From Pyrrhosoma nymphula (lineage: Eukaryota; Arthropoda; Insecta; Odonata; Coenagrionidae): a DNA stretch of 64,000 bases. Under the pieces are notes generated by a model. The model was not told the DNA's origin, did not search any database, and was given only the letters and a program-made list of their open reading frames with translations. The stretch spans positions 47,607,822 through 47,671,821 of the forward strand of contig OY754328.1 of NCBI GenBank assembly GCA_963573305.1. The letters run 5' to 3'. Positions 34,000 to 45,685 of this stretch are shown one piece after another; position 1 is the first letter of the stretch; every line of letters starts with the position of its first letter. The position numbers were made by a program, and so were the translations under genes.

Positions 34000-36900
34000 C
34001 TAGAATGAAAACAACATTCATTAACTTGATGAAAATCTGGTTAGAGAGATTTATTTTAGGTGCTTCCATTGTAACCCAGGTATGCCAGGGCAGGCATAAA
34101 TGTATGCATAAATGCATAGAGAATGGGGTACATGAGAGGTCTTTGATGTAAAAGTAGGTGGGATAGGGTTGGGAATGAGAGACACGAAAGAATTGGATCG
34201 AATGCACCAGTTATGAACATATGTATATGAAAGGAGCATACTTCCTTGGTTTGGCCATATTGTCAGAATGGATGAAAGTCAATAAGTGAAACATCTATTT
34301 TTTGGAATGAATGGTGTGACAGAAAGGGTAAACCGAGGAAGTCATAGGTGAGTGTGATGAAAGAAAATCTTAAGAGGAAGGATATTAAGAGCATTAAGAA
34401 CAGGGCAGCATGCACAAAGCATTGCATGAATAAAATAGAAGCAAAAAAGAAAAATGTCCGATTGAAATGTTTCAGGACTGTTTAAATAGCCATAAAATAA
34501 ATAAATGTGTGGAGCCAAGAGTGGGGACTCGAACTTAATCTGAGCAAATGTACGGTGGTACATTTCTTTCGGGGGTCATCCAACTATCCCCGTGTATATG
34601 CTGTGGATGGCGTTAAGATAAAGGCGACAGATGAAGTTAAGTATCTGGGAGTTACGATTACCTCAAACCTATCGTGGGGAACACATATAAGAAATATTTG
34701 TGGCAGAGCTCTGAAGAACCTAGGATTCATCAAGTGTATTGTTGGAAGATTTTCAGATGAAAAATTAAAAGAGAGGTGCTATTTCGCACTCGTCCGGCCA
34801 CACCTTGAATATGCAGCAAGCATATGGGATCCGGTGCAGAAAGACTTAATTCGGGAACTTAATAAAATACAAAGGAAAGCTGCGCGATTCGTCAAAACTG
34901 CTTCAGGCGTACTGACAGCGTTACACAGATGTTAAACGAATTAGGCTGGGAGCGGCTAGAGACTCGGAGGCTGCGCGCTAGGCTTAGATTACTTGAGCAA
35001 TTGAGAATAGATATCTTTAAGAGCGACACGGAGAACATCATATGAGAACCCCACTATATTTCCAGGTTCAACAGAAACGATAAATTAAGAGAGATATTTT
35101 GCCGAACGGATAGGTATGGGAATTCATTTTTCCCCCGAACAATAAGGGACTTTAATAAATTCAAGGCGTAATTTCACTAGAGCGTTTCCTTTTTATATGT
35201 AAACGGCTGGTGTCCTAACACTCCCTGCCACACGCCTATTGAGGCGGCTTGCGGGGTAGTATGTAGATGTAGATGAAATAATGCAGCAACCAGGTGCTGT
35301 GCTGTCATGCAAATGGTGGCACTGTTTTGTAAACGCCTCTAGAGTAATCTCATTTTTGTACATTGTTGATACATCCTCTAATATTTGAGCTACTTTTGTT
35401 TTTGTAAGAGCCTTTTTTCGCATTTGGCAATTTTGTGACAGGTTCTAGCTCATGATGGAGGAGCACAAACAGCATTTGGTTGAAGTCTACTAGAATCTTC
35501 TCGAGAGGGAAAACAATGATGACACATTCCTTCAGGCCATTATGACAGGAAACGAAACATGGGTTTACGGGTACAATGTGAAAGCTGAAGCCCAATCATC
35601 ACAGTGAAAAGCAAAAGTTCTCTGAAACCCAAGAAAACACATCAGTCACATGGAAAAATTACGGTCATACATATTAAAAGTTTTTTTTTAAGATCCTGAG
35701 GGAGTTGCTCACCATATATTCCTCTTAAAAAGTCAAACAATTAATCATTTGCATTGTATCATATTTTTGAGATGATAGCGTGAAATATTGTAATATTTGC
35801 ACACAAATGGGATGATATTAATTCCTTCCTCAGGCCCCATACTTACTTTCCTCTGCATACCCATGCTAACTTTATTTTTTATTTCCAAGGCTCAAAGCAA
35901 CCCCCTAGGGACAAAGATTTGACACAATTGAGGAGATAAACTAAAATCACTAGAGGAAGTCAAGAGGATTCTGAAGGCACTTTCAACATGCCTCCGGCAG
36001 TGAAAGAGCCATTGAAAGAACTGTGTAGCTGGGCAGGGGAAGTACATTGAAGGGGATAATTTTGGATAAGCCGTAGTGTTTTCAAATAAATTTATAAAAA
36101 ATCAGTCACAAAAACCTTTTGATCAGACTCTTATGTGAGGAGAGTGCATTATAGAGAAAAAATATTAAAAGAAAGTCAGTTCCCTTGGCCTAACAGCAAT
36201 GACTATTATTATATAAATACTACACACTATTACCATGCCAACCCAGAAAGGGAATGGTGCGATGGTATGTATGAATGCTTCCAGATGTCACTGGCAACTT
36301 AGAAACCCAGTTTGCAGAGGGCACATCACACAACATTTATAAGACTCACGTGTAGGCTGGAGAACCAATCACCACCTTCCAAACTAAGATCCCATGGGTA
36401 ACATCCGGTGGAATATTATGGTTTCGTTGTTGCAACTCAACTAGTATTTCTGGAGTAAGGGTTAACATAGTGATACCCATGAACCGTCTCACATTTCCTT
36501 TCTTTTCATTACTTTCACCTAGAGCAAGCAATAGTCATTTTATCAAATTATTCAGCATATTGGAAATAACACCAAACAGAAAAGTGATGGACTTTTTTTT
36601 TTTAATTCACATCTTTAGGAATGAAAGAACCCTTACCACCCCCTGTTAAACGATTATCAGCAACCTTTTTCAGGAATTCCTTTGCATAGTCAATGGGAAT
36701 AGCAAAAGATATGCCAGGTGTCACCTTCATGGAATTAATACCGATGGCTTCACCATCAAGATTTACCAGTGGGCCTCCAGAATTTCCAAACTTTCAACAT
36801 GAAGGCAAAAAATGAAAAGGAAATCAATTACACATTTTCCAAAAACAAACATACTACAGTAGACCCCCGCTTTACGATGGTAATCCATAGGACTGATCGT

Positions 36901-39900
36901 AATGTGAATTCCATCATAAAGTGAATCAGTATATTACCGGACGAGGGATCAGTTTAACTACATCATCGTCAGTACATTCAGTGATACACAATATAGTATA
37001 GGTACGAAATATGAAGGAATCAAATGATTGAAAATGTTATTTAATCAATATTTCAAATTTTATGTGGTGGTGTAAATTGTCAACACATCGAATATCATAG
37101 CATGAATATGCAAGATGCACCTTGCCCCCGGTAGGTTGGCAAACAAAATGTCTTTATAATGGCTAATGAAAGCCTTAATCTGAATTATCATAGATGTGAT
37201 CCTGACTACTTAGGGAATGTTGCGTTATCTCGATTGCACTGATTGGTGGCAGTACTAATCACTACAACATTTGCTCTATTTGCTCTAATCACGTGAACAG
37301 CTCATAATTAATAACACATATCATTAAATATGTAAATTTTGCCATGATAAAAAATGCAGTCCATTAACAAATAAGGCTTAGAATACTGAATGAATAATAA
37401 ATTATGGGAGCAAAAAATTTCGTGCGCAAAATCAGCATGCTTTAAAATTCATATAATTCAGATTGTCAAGTGAACCCATTGTAAAGTGTGGGTCAACTGT
37501 ATACATAAGTATGTATTTCTCATGCTTCAATACTTATTCTTAATGGTTATATTCTTTTTTGCAATCAGCAAAGCTAAACAGATGCATTGTACAGGTGAGA
37601 ATCAAATAAATTTATGAACTTTAACTTTCATATGTACATATGTATATATATGGATTACAATACCATTATTTAATAAATACAATGCGGCTGAAAAAGTCAC
37701 AGTAACACCTTGGTATAACAGTCGCAACCATAAAGAGACAAATATGTTGGCACAACTGCAACACAAAAAAGCTTTGTTACGAATTGAAATTCATCAATTG
37801 AAAATATTATCAATACATACACTAAACACACAATTTGTGGGCAAGGTTGTCATGATGGTTAAGATTGTTACTCATCACAAGAGTCCAGATTCTGATCCCA
37901 AAAGTGGAAAACATCAGGGAAGTCCCTATCCCTAATTATGTAGTTACCAAGAGGAGACCACTTCAGTTCAGAACTCCATTGGATTGAATGCAAAACTGGG
38001 GACACCTTGGCCCCTTTAGTTCAAAATTGGCTAACCTTGATGCAGAATCTCTTGCTAACTTTCTTCTATTCACCAAGAAATTCTTTCATTACAATCCTAT
38101 CCTGACCTAAATTATCAGTAGCCTCTCCAAATAATCAACCAATAATGTGTCTAAACAAGAGTCAGCATGAATGAACACAAGTGAGCCATTGAGAGTGAGT
38201 TGGTTTTACCATAATACAATGACTAACTCCTATCAATGACACACATTATTTAATATCCTCTAAAAACCTAAAGGTTACAAAATATCATATTCAACTACCG
38301 TCACTCATTAAGGCCTTACATAAAACTTTTCTTATTTGGTAGCAAACCAGGATATGCATTTAAAATGTGTAATCCATATTTGAAAAACAAAATAAAGATG
38401 GGAACAAACAAATCCACTCAAACATGATACATATATAATCCCATTAAAGTTATATTTTCCTAATTAGAATCCAGTAAACAGGAGCCTCATGAAAGACAAA
38501 ATGATAGTATGGCAGACATGCAAAAGGAAATGTGATGAGAAAGATAAGGAAAAATGAAGAAAATCAACATACATTAGTGGAATAAATGCAATGAGAAATA
38601 AAATTAAGAATTTATTCTCATCAATAAAGTTATGTCAGAAGTTAGACTAAAAATAGGGAATTTTACAAACACAATAGCAATTGTGGAGATTTACTCAGAT
38701 TGGAGGTAGGGTAGAATTCAAGAAACTTTAATACTTTGCATAGTATTCCCCATCAAATAAGTACATGTAAAGTCATCCATATTCAACATGAACGTAATAT
38801 TTATGCGCCATACCATGGTCATGAGGTTCATCCCTAATTTGTGAATTAAAAACTTCAGAATAGAATATTTCTGGTATTTTTTTCCCATTGACAGTGTTGC
38901 AGATATCTCATGTGCGTGTCCAAAGGTCATCACCCCCAGGCACACTGCCTTTACAACAAAGCAGTAGGTTCCTGAGAGTAAAGCCTGTTAGTATCTTCTT
39001 GTGTATATGAAATGATAGTTTCACTTTTGTTGTCATGCTCATAAACTAGAAGTGTCAAGGTAGTGGAAAATTAAGAGATAACACATTTTCCCCATAAGAG
39101 TAAAAGCCAGTAGCAGTTTCTTAACCAGAAAGTAATTTTGCCAGCTTTAGGAGATGGTTAGTTCTGCATCAAAAAGTGAAAAAAAAACACCTACCAAAAA
39201 ATTTCAGATGGACTCATTACAGGAAAATAAGACAAAAAGATGGAGGGATAAATGTTGAGCCTATCCCAGAAAACTGATAAATATAGTATGCATGCAAAAT
39301 TAAAAGGACTAATTAAAGCAATTAAACTCCAATGGCTGTAAAAGTCTTTGCACTGCACGTCAGAAAAGGCAATTGCCAATAAAACTAAAAATAGGAGTAA
39401 TGTCTTAAAGCCAAGGCGTCAAAATCTAGAGTTTACACAGCACTCCTTGAATTCAAGACATCCGCATAGGGTATGTGGACACATCTCAGTATTTAATGAC
39501 TCAGCTAGGAAGATCAAAGAAGAGAAGATGTGCTGATGAAAATCAAGGCATGACTTCTTAATAACATGCAAAGAGGGGTGGTATATTATGGCAAAAGACA
39601 ATTAGCAATAGATATGGTCAAATGAAAGCCAAAGTCAGCACATCTTCAGATTGAAAGACAAATAATCTAATTGATACTTTGGCATTAGCTTCAACTTGTT
39701 GGTGCCAAATTAGTGAATAAGTGTAGACATACTAGAGCTTTGCATGGTGCATGAAGAAAAGAAGACAACAATAGGTTGCAGATGCTTGAGATGTGGGTGT
39801 GGGGAGAATGGAGAAAATGTGGTGGACGGAAAGGTTGACATGCAAGGGGGTGATTTGTGTGATGGCCGATGGGTGAGGAGAGGAAACTTCTGAAAGAGAT

Positions 39901-42131
39901 TAGGAGGTAGTAGTAGTATTAGAGGTGGTTGGAACAGGTATTAAGGTGCAAAGTGCTGCTGTAGGATGTCATACAGGGGAGGATATTGGGGAAGCAGGAA
40001 AGGAGAAGAAAAATGATAGGCTTAATGGATGGAATGAAGAGAGGCAGGACGTATGCTGAGATGATTAAAGAATTTGATTAAAGTGATAGGGGCCTGTGCC
40101 TGTAATAATCTAAGGGTTTTTACTCTCTCCAGTTTCAATTTACCTTAACTGGTAAATTACCCTAATAAATAAAACAAAATATGCTAGCAAAACATAAAGA
40201 ACTTTCTAAATGTGAGAAACAATTCATGAAGGAATTTAAAGACTTCTACACTTCAAAAACAAATACCTACTGCACAAAGCAGCCGAGGAATTTGATCAAA
40301 GGCTTCTGCAGAGTTTGTTGTTAAATTTCTTCATTTTCTGGGTCTTCTCATGTGTATGTTTATTGTTGAAACTGTGGTCAGCAAACAACAAACAGACCCT
40401 GGAGAAAACCTAGAAAATGAATACATTCAGCAGCTGAGGAAGGAAAGCTGCCACACTATTATGACAGAAAAAGTAGAGAATTTTGACAAAGAGGAACATT
40501 TTCCAAGAAGCTTATTGAATCCAGGGCACAGCTCTGGACAGGAAATAATGACGGAACAAAAATCATAATAATATCCATTTCAATTTTATATGACCTATGA
40601 TCATTTGACACCATTAAAAATCTGTGATTAGTTATGCCTAAAACTAAATTATCATTTGCAGGTCTTCAGAACTGCAAAGCAGAATAAGCTCCATAGAAAA
40701 GTAAAAATTAAGGGGACATGGCCAAAACTGAAATTTTCAGATGCTGTTTAACCAATGTCATCTTAGAAAGACAACCCCATTATGTAAGTGTGGAATTACA
40801 GGTACCTGCCAGCCAGCAATGGTTACCAATGAGCCAATAAAAGGAAAATGGACCCGTTGCGCATTAACAGTAGTTAAGCAACAAAATATGCCAATTTTCA
40901 CTCGGAGATCATAAATAATTGTATCAGTAAACACTCCCACTCACTCACTGTAATGGCAGCATCAGTCTGAATGTACTGCATGTCTTTCCCTCGAAGGCCC
41001 AACTCAGCACTATCGCGGTTTACAGTGCTTATAACTCCAGCAGTGATTGTGTTTGACAAAGACAAAGGGCTGCCAATGGCAACAACCCATTCTCCTGGTC
41101 GTATCTTGGAGGATGACCCAAGAGGCATTACAGGCAACTTCCTCTGAAAAGTTACACATTGAAAGTTATGGTTTTAATCTATTGAGAACTAAGAATTTCA
41201 ACTCAAGGGTTTCGTACTACACATGAAAATTTCAGTCAATTCATGCATTTATATAATTATGTTTTGTAGCTGTAAATAACACTGCTTAATGACTGAGCAT
41301 TAGTCAACAAAAAGTTCAGAATAACGTAAAATAATGATGAGCACTTACACAAGGTATGCGAACAGTAGCTAAATCCGACTTCAAATCCACACTCTCCACA
41401 GATCCAGTGAAAGTTTGGCCATCGTGAAGTTTAACCTGCACAAGAGATAATTCCTTGTACAATGTTGAGTGACATGGGAATGACGAACCAACTATGGATA
41501 TCGTGCATTTGGTACCTGAACAACACAGTTAGGTTTATCGATAACGACATGGGCATTCGTAAGGATGAGCCCCTCTTCATGGACAACGAATCCAGAACCA
41601 CTCGATGCTGTGGCAGATCGACCACTGAAGAAGTCTAACCTACAATAAGTAATATACAGTATAAAGGGGGCTAACATAGCCATAAACCGAATTTTAGGAT
41701 GAGCATAATTACCTCCTCTGGTCCTTTATCTCGATATAAACCACAGAAGGAGCTGACTTTTCCACAACATCAGCGATAAAATTGAATCGCTTGGATAAAC
41801 TTGAGTTGGGTGAATCTGGATCACCAGGTTTGAACACTGATGCAGCTGACACACTCGGCAATGGAAGTTGAAAGTTTTCTAAAAGTTTACATTTCTTAAT
41901 TTTCACAAGCACAGTGAGGCCAAAGCCTACACTCAATGCAGCACCAAATATTAATGCACGACCCCTAGAGTTGCCTCTAGTCGTTCTATTTTTGTTATTG
42001 ACAAAGTCGGCGGTGCAAAATTTGCGGCTATTTACACATGACATACAAAAATATAGTTCGCTGGGAATTTTTGAAACATTGCCGAAAATTAACCGGCTAT
42101 GATGCACATTAAGATAAATACCCCTTAACAT
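33834..42131 (-). CDS. HTRA2: HTRA2/Omi mitochondrial serine protease, 7 exons, complete
   Basis: Joined exons (minus, 5' to 3'): 42131-41713, 41639-41516, 41435-41349, 41143-40949, 36790-36637, 36518-36350, 33999-33834. They give one 437-residue frame with phase-consistent GT/AG junctions. Seen: a basic N-terminus (MLRGIYLNVHHSR) like a mitochondrial presequence; a hydrophobic anchor at about 59-78; the conserved segment FIADVVEKSAPSVVYIEI (118-135); His170 in TNAHVV; Asp202 in SDLATVRI; Ser279 in GNSGGP; a PDZ domain from about 340 to 437 with AGLRPGDIV. Human HTRA2 has 458 residues and the same order. Family knowledge: HTRA2 is an intermembrane-space quality-control protease that can bind IAPs after maturation. 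Start: the ATG at 42131 is the first in frame; the open frame extends upstream to about 42240 without another ATG. Introns 4 and 6 carry repeats. Which HTRA paralogue is inferred from the presequence, anchor and single PDZ. Confidence 0.95.
34140..34505 (+). mobile_element. LINE 3' end fragment (RT C-terminus)
   Basis: The plus strand contains PWFGHIVRMDES and nearby degraded text of the post-RT region of RTE/Jockey-like LINEs, ending in AATAAAATAAATAAATG. It is in HTRA2 intron 6, antisense to the gene. Confidence 0.5.
34507..35275 (+). mobile_element. LINE (CR1/Jockey-like) 3' fragment in HTRA2 intron 6
   Basis: An RT C-terminal frame: WGLELNLSKCTVVHFFRGS, VKYLGVTITSNLSWGTHI, FALVRPHLEYAASIWDP, QRKAARFV. 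A frameshift near 34905 moves to the next frame (LNELGWERLETRRLRARL), a stop occurs at 35043, and the end motif FFPRTIRDFNKF precedes TAA at 35169. The 3' UTR ends ATGTAGATGTAGATG. Related pieces: 55858-56130 and the tail at 58654-58707. Confidence 0.8.
36350..36518 (-). CDS. HTRA2: HTRA2 exon 6 (linker and start of PDZ)
   Basis: Encodes residues 328-382, including RRFMGITMLTLTPEILVELQ and GILVWKVVIGSPAYT, the front of the PDZ domain. Acceptor GCTCTAG|GTG, donor CAC|GTGAGT, phase 2. Confidence 0.93.
36637..36790 (-). CDS. HTRA2: HTRA2 exon 5 (catalytic Ser279)
   Basis: Begins FGNSGGPLVNLDGEAIGINS with the nucleophile serine, then KVTPGISFAIP. The acceptor is GAAAG|TTT behind a T-rich tract; the donor is GGTG|GTAAGG, phase 1. 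Confidence 0.93.
36857..37499. mobile_element. Pogo-like MITE in HTRA2 intron 4
   Basis: 643 bp. The ends CAGTAGACCCCCGCTTTACG and, inverted, CAGTTGACCCACACTTTACA are flanked by TA on both sides (36855-36856, 37500-37501). About 25-bp imperfect inverted repeats; no coding. It begins only 67 bp upstream of exon 5. Confidence 0.75.
39770..40175 (+). mobile_element. LINE 3' fragment in HTRA2 intron 4
   Basis: Decayed plus-strand text MLEMWVWGRMEKMWWTERLT, then EERKLLKEIRR, LLDVIQGRILGKQ-like and MDGMKRGRTYAEMIKE. It is typical of the region after the RT in RTE-type LINEs, with a TACCCTAATAAATAAAAC tail. Several frameshifts. Antisense to HTRA2. Confidence 0.55.
40949..41143 (-). CDS. HTRA2: HTRA2 exon 4 (protease core)
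   Basis: Encodes residues 211-275, including GEWVVAIGSPLSLSNTITAG and YIQTDAAIT. Acceptor TTTTCAG|AGG, donor ACA|GTGAGT, phase 0. A 4.16-kb intron with two mobile-element remnants follows. Confidence 0.93.
41349..41435 (-). CDS. HTRA2: HTRA2 exon 3 (catalytic Asp202)
   Basis: An 87-bp exon encoding 29 residues ending VDLKSDLATVRIPC, which carries the catalytic aspartate. Acceptor TTGTGCAG|GTT, donor TGT|GTAAGT; both flanks are phase 0. Confidence 0.93.
41516..41639 (-). CDS. HTRA2: HTRA2 exon 2 (catalytic His170)
   Basis: Acceptor TTGTAG|G completes Arg140. The exon encodes SGSGFVVHEEGLILTNAHVV with the catalytic histidine, and ends at CAG|GTACCA, phase 0. The next intron is 80 bp. Confidence 0.93.
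41713..42131 (-). CDS. HTRA2: HTRA2 exon 1 (targeting peptide, anchor, start of protease)
   Basis: This exon encodes residues 1-139 and two bases of codon 140: presequence, membrane anchor, a Ser/Pro-rich linker and the first protease strand. Donor is GAG|GTAATT, phase 2. The following intron is only 73 bp. Confidence 0.93.
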
Positions 42132-42244
42132 ACTTAGCGCGTGCTTCTTCAGACGGGAAGAAAAACAACACAGTGTCGATAATAAATGAAGCTCTACTGG
42201 CTCTACCTTTGGCGGTGCTTTCAAAATTGATGGTTGTGCGAGAC

Positions 42245-45200
42245 ATGATTAGTTGAGAAGTGTTCACGACATTTATCCCTATAACTACGAATTTCTAGGC
42301 ATAATTCGAAGGATTATCGTCCTCCATAATGGCTAAAAAATTAAGGATTAGCAAGTATGGCAAGTAAAAGAACATTAAAAAAATGAAATATGAAAATATT
42401 AGGAGAGCAAATACCGTGAAATTAAAGTAGGCAAGTGTTCCCAATATGAATATTTCAACGAGCATTAGGAAAAGTATTGGAAATCAAAGAAGCTATTTTT
42501 AATACGAAACGCAATAATTCTGCTATTTTAATTTATGACACCACGAAAATTACTTGGACTCAGAAGAGCAGTCAAATATACTTCATGGCAATTCGCTCCG
42601 AAGCTTCCATCAACTGAACAAAATATTTATCAATCAACAGTTAAAAGAACTCATATTAATTATTCCACATTTCATGCCATTATGATTTTGTGCTTAGGAT
42701 GGGAAGCTTTAAGTTTTCAATGGAAATTTTTCTAATGTGGAACCTACCCAATGTTTACTCTTCTACGATTTTATGGGGCTCTACATAGTTACCAATGTTA
42801 CTAAGGCAAACACCGAGGATTTTCTCGTTTGTATGATATCCTTTAATTCTAATATTATTTTGCTCGTGTATATTTGATTATTTCTTGTTCAAAATAAAAC
42901 AAATTCATTATTTAATTACTATGCTGATATTAATTTAGAGAGAGTTAAAGTTAGAAGTTACCTAAAAATCAGTGCAGCCATTTAATGTGTCATGAATTTA
43001 TATTAATGGAACATCTATTGATTGAATGTGTTTAGTCATGGCCGACTTAATATGAAATCGGCCACGGTTTAGTGCAAAAAATAAACGGAAATAATAAAAC
43101 GTTCGGACTGGGATAATAGTGACAAAGATGGGAAGGAAGGTAAATGTTCCCAGAGGTATCTAATAACCAAAGATAACAGTGTTGGAATCCATAAATTCTA
43201 ATATCCATGGCAGTTTTTTAGCTTTCAAGACACAAGCAGCAGCCTGACACGATGGAAACGCTGGTCACCGCTCAGTCATAGAAGTTAATCATCATTGGGC
43301 TTGGCTCTAATTCGGAATGGCCATCTCGGCCACTCCCGGCCATCTATTCGTCTGCTGCTCCTGTCTGAAAGTGGCAGAGATTTTGTGCGAAATGACCGTC
43401 GAAGCACGTAAAACTAAACTGCTTCTACTACTATATACTACCACCCAGGACGAGAGAGCATCATGATTTGCGAACTTGCCGTAGACTCTCAAGATGCTGT
43501 TCACATTAGTTTATTTTTCTTTTTTGCAGTAACCCAGGAGCAAAACGATAATTTATAGTCTCCGTAACTGAAGAAACCCCCTAGTGTAAAAGCAAATGGG
43601 AATTTATCGTCATAACTAGGGATAAAAACTTCGAATGTTTTTGAAGGACAATATTGGCATTTACTTGGCAGGACAAAATGATACTCAGTCCGTATGTGCG
43701 TGAAGAAAACACTGCCAACCTCTCTTTCCGAGGTCCGAAAATTATTTTCCGTCACTATATTTTCAAACTTCCATCACATTGTGTCTCCTTCGGTTTTTTC
43801 TTTAATTGCAATTTGATTTATTACATATTCTCGAACAACACTTTCATTAATCTTTTATTTATGCAACTAAATTTTCTCTCCATCCTCTAAATCCGCTTCT
43901 CAGCAATGTGCAATTTATGCTCATCTAATTTCTTCAAAGCGAAAACACTGTAAGAATGTGGGACTGGTCAGGGTGGATAATCGGAATGGGCACGATAGGA
44001 TGGGGAGTGAGGTAGTGGTGCCCAACATTGTGGTTGATTTTTAACGTTTACTTGTAACCCGTTTACCTGTTTACCTGTAATGGTTAAGAAGCATGGGAAG
44101 AGATGGGATCAAAGGCAGGATTGGAGCTAATATGGAGTCAACTTTGCGTATGGCAAAACGTTATGTTAATAGGGCCGTAAAAGGGCCAGGGGTGCATGGG
44201 AAGGATTTTGTGCCGAGCAGGCGAGGCCTAATAGTCACAAAACATCGTGTTATCCATGATTTCAACTAAAATTTGACGCCAATAAAACGCGACAACCGGG
44301 AACGTAAGCCAGAGTAAGGCCTGAACTGTGCCGATTGTTACGGCGGAATTGACTTCTAGAATCAAGCGTTCTGTCGCCTCCATTTCTTTTCTAACCTCCT
44401 TAATTGAGATGGCGTGTAGTTTTAAAATTCATATTCACTCTTCAGAAGCTGCAACCTGCGGTTGACGTAAATAAATATTTAAAAAATGAGATTGGAGTTT
44501 GTTAGAAGACTTGCTCTAGTGAAATATAAGTATGTATCAAATATAAGGAAATCAAAAATAAGGAATGCATTTTAAGCATATGTATTTAACATAAGAAATC
44601 CACCCGAAGATTGGTCTCATTGCAAAAGCGTTCGCAGCAGCCCTCATGGATATTCTGTGCCAAAGAAATTAATGGAAAATGCATATTTCCCCTTTTAGCG
44701 AATAAAAATAATAACACACCAAGTAAAATATTGCATATTTATTCTCCATCATGCATGGATTGCTTCAGAGAAGAGATTACAAAATAAGGCAGTATTATTA
44801 AATAGGATAGAAGATATTTGTTTTAACTTCAATCGGTCTCCTTTCGTTTCCAAGTGATCAAGATCAGTCACGATACATTTCTCTTCAGCAGGAAAATACA
44901 TCAGAGTTCACTTAGGAAAGGTTTTCCACCCACTTATGGAGACGACGCTTATGTATTCAACCTCTCAATTTGTTTCCAAGAGCAGGGGGAGTTCACATGG
45001 TAACTAAAGGAGTGATTCCTTCATTTTGGAATGACTGAACATTATATCAATATTATTTTTTTAAATTTTAATCTCATTAGATATATTTTCTTTATTTTGA
45101 AGGGTAATAAACATTTTACAGAGAAATAGAAGCCTCAAAGAATACGCTATCTATTACCAAGAGTGACTCTTCTTTTATATTGCCATCTATCATTACTCAA

Positions 45201-45340
45201 GCTCCTTGAAGATCTCTCTCTCTCTCCAGGTATCAAGATAAAATCAGCACATGCTGGAAATATATTTTGCAGAATCATGTTCCCACCGCAGAACGGTAAT
45301 CAGATATAAAAAGAGAAGAAATTCTCATTTCAGTGACTGT
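42245..45340. other. Intergenic, between HTRA2 and inotocin
   Basis: Contains the HTRA2 promoter region (not resolved; no clear TATA) and the SINE-body copy at 43285. No further gene seen. Confidence 0.5.
43285..43425 (+). repeat. Second copy of the 5S-associated SINE body
   Basis: Shares GTGCGAAATGAC and CGTCGAAGCACG, CCTGTCTG...GTGGCAGA and GGGCTTGGCTCTA with 13885-14015, in a different order and orientation. The 5S head is not recognisable here. Confidence 0.45.
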
Positions 45341-45346
45341 TACCAC

Positions 45347-45352
45347 TTTATT
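45347..45352 (-). promoter_or_regulatory. Candidate polyadenylation signal of inotocin
   Basis: AATAAA on the minus strand about 176 bases downstream of the inotocin stop, the first canonical hexamer in that direction. Confidence 0.5.
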
Positions 45353-45527
45353 AATGAGGATCAAAGAAAGTCAGAGGAACACTAACTGAACTGCTACTGT
45401 CTTAACCAATGGATCAGTTGATAAATTTAAAAACATTTTTAAAAACGTCTAAATAGTCCATCGGGAGACCAACAGAGTCGACGAAAGGAAACGATTCAAG
45501 CCCTGAGGAATGGATCGAGAGATATTT

Positions 45528-45685
45528 TCAAAAGTTGACTACACTTCTGTCCATTGTTCCGTCATGTTCTGCAAAGGTATTGATCTCAGGGAAGTCCTCT
45601 CTTGAGTTTCCATACGTCTTCTCAAAATGCGGCGAGTCCGGTTTAGTTGTACCCAGGAGGCAAGACGAATCCGTGGAACAGGAAA
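45528..45685 (-). CDS. Inotocin exon 3 (last neurophysin cysteine pair, C-terminal tail)
   Basis: Acceptor TTCCTGCAG|TTT restores the frame (Val127) and supplies SCSTDSSC, the C-x5-C pair that closes the 14-cysteine neurophysin pattern. The frame runs 51 codons to a TGA at 45528-45530. The tail after the last Cys is acidic with no further cysteines. The match in phase and cysteine spacing is the evidence; the exon is 3 kb from exon 2. Confidence 0.85.

Noticed and set aside
42132..42240. N-terminal extension of HTRA2 upstream of 42131
   Set aside because: The frame is open but has no ATG; the sequence after 42131 already begins with a presequence-like segment.
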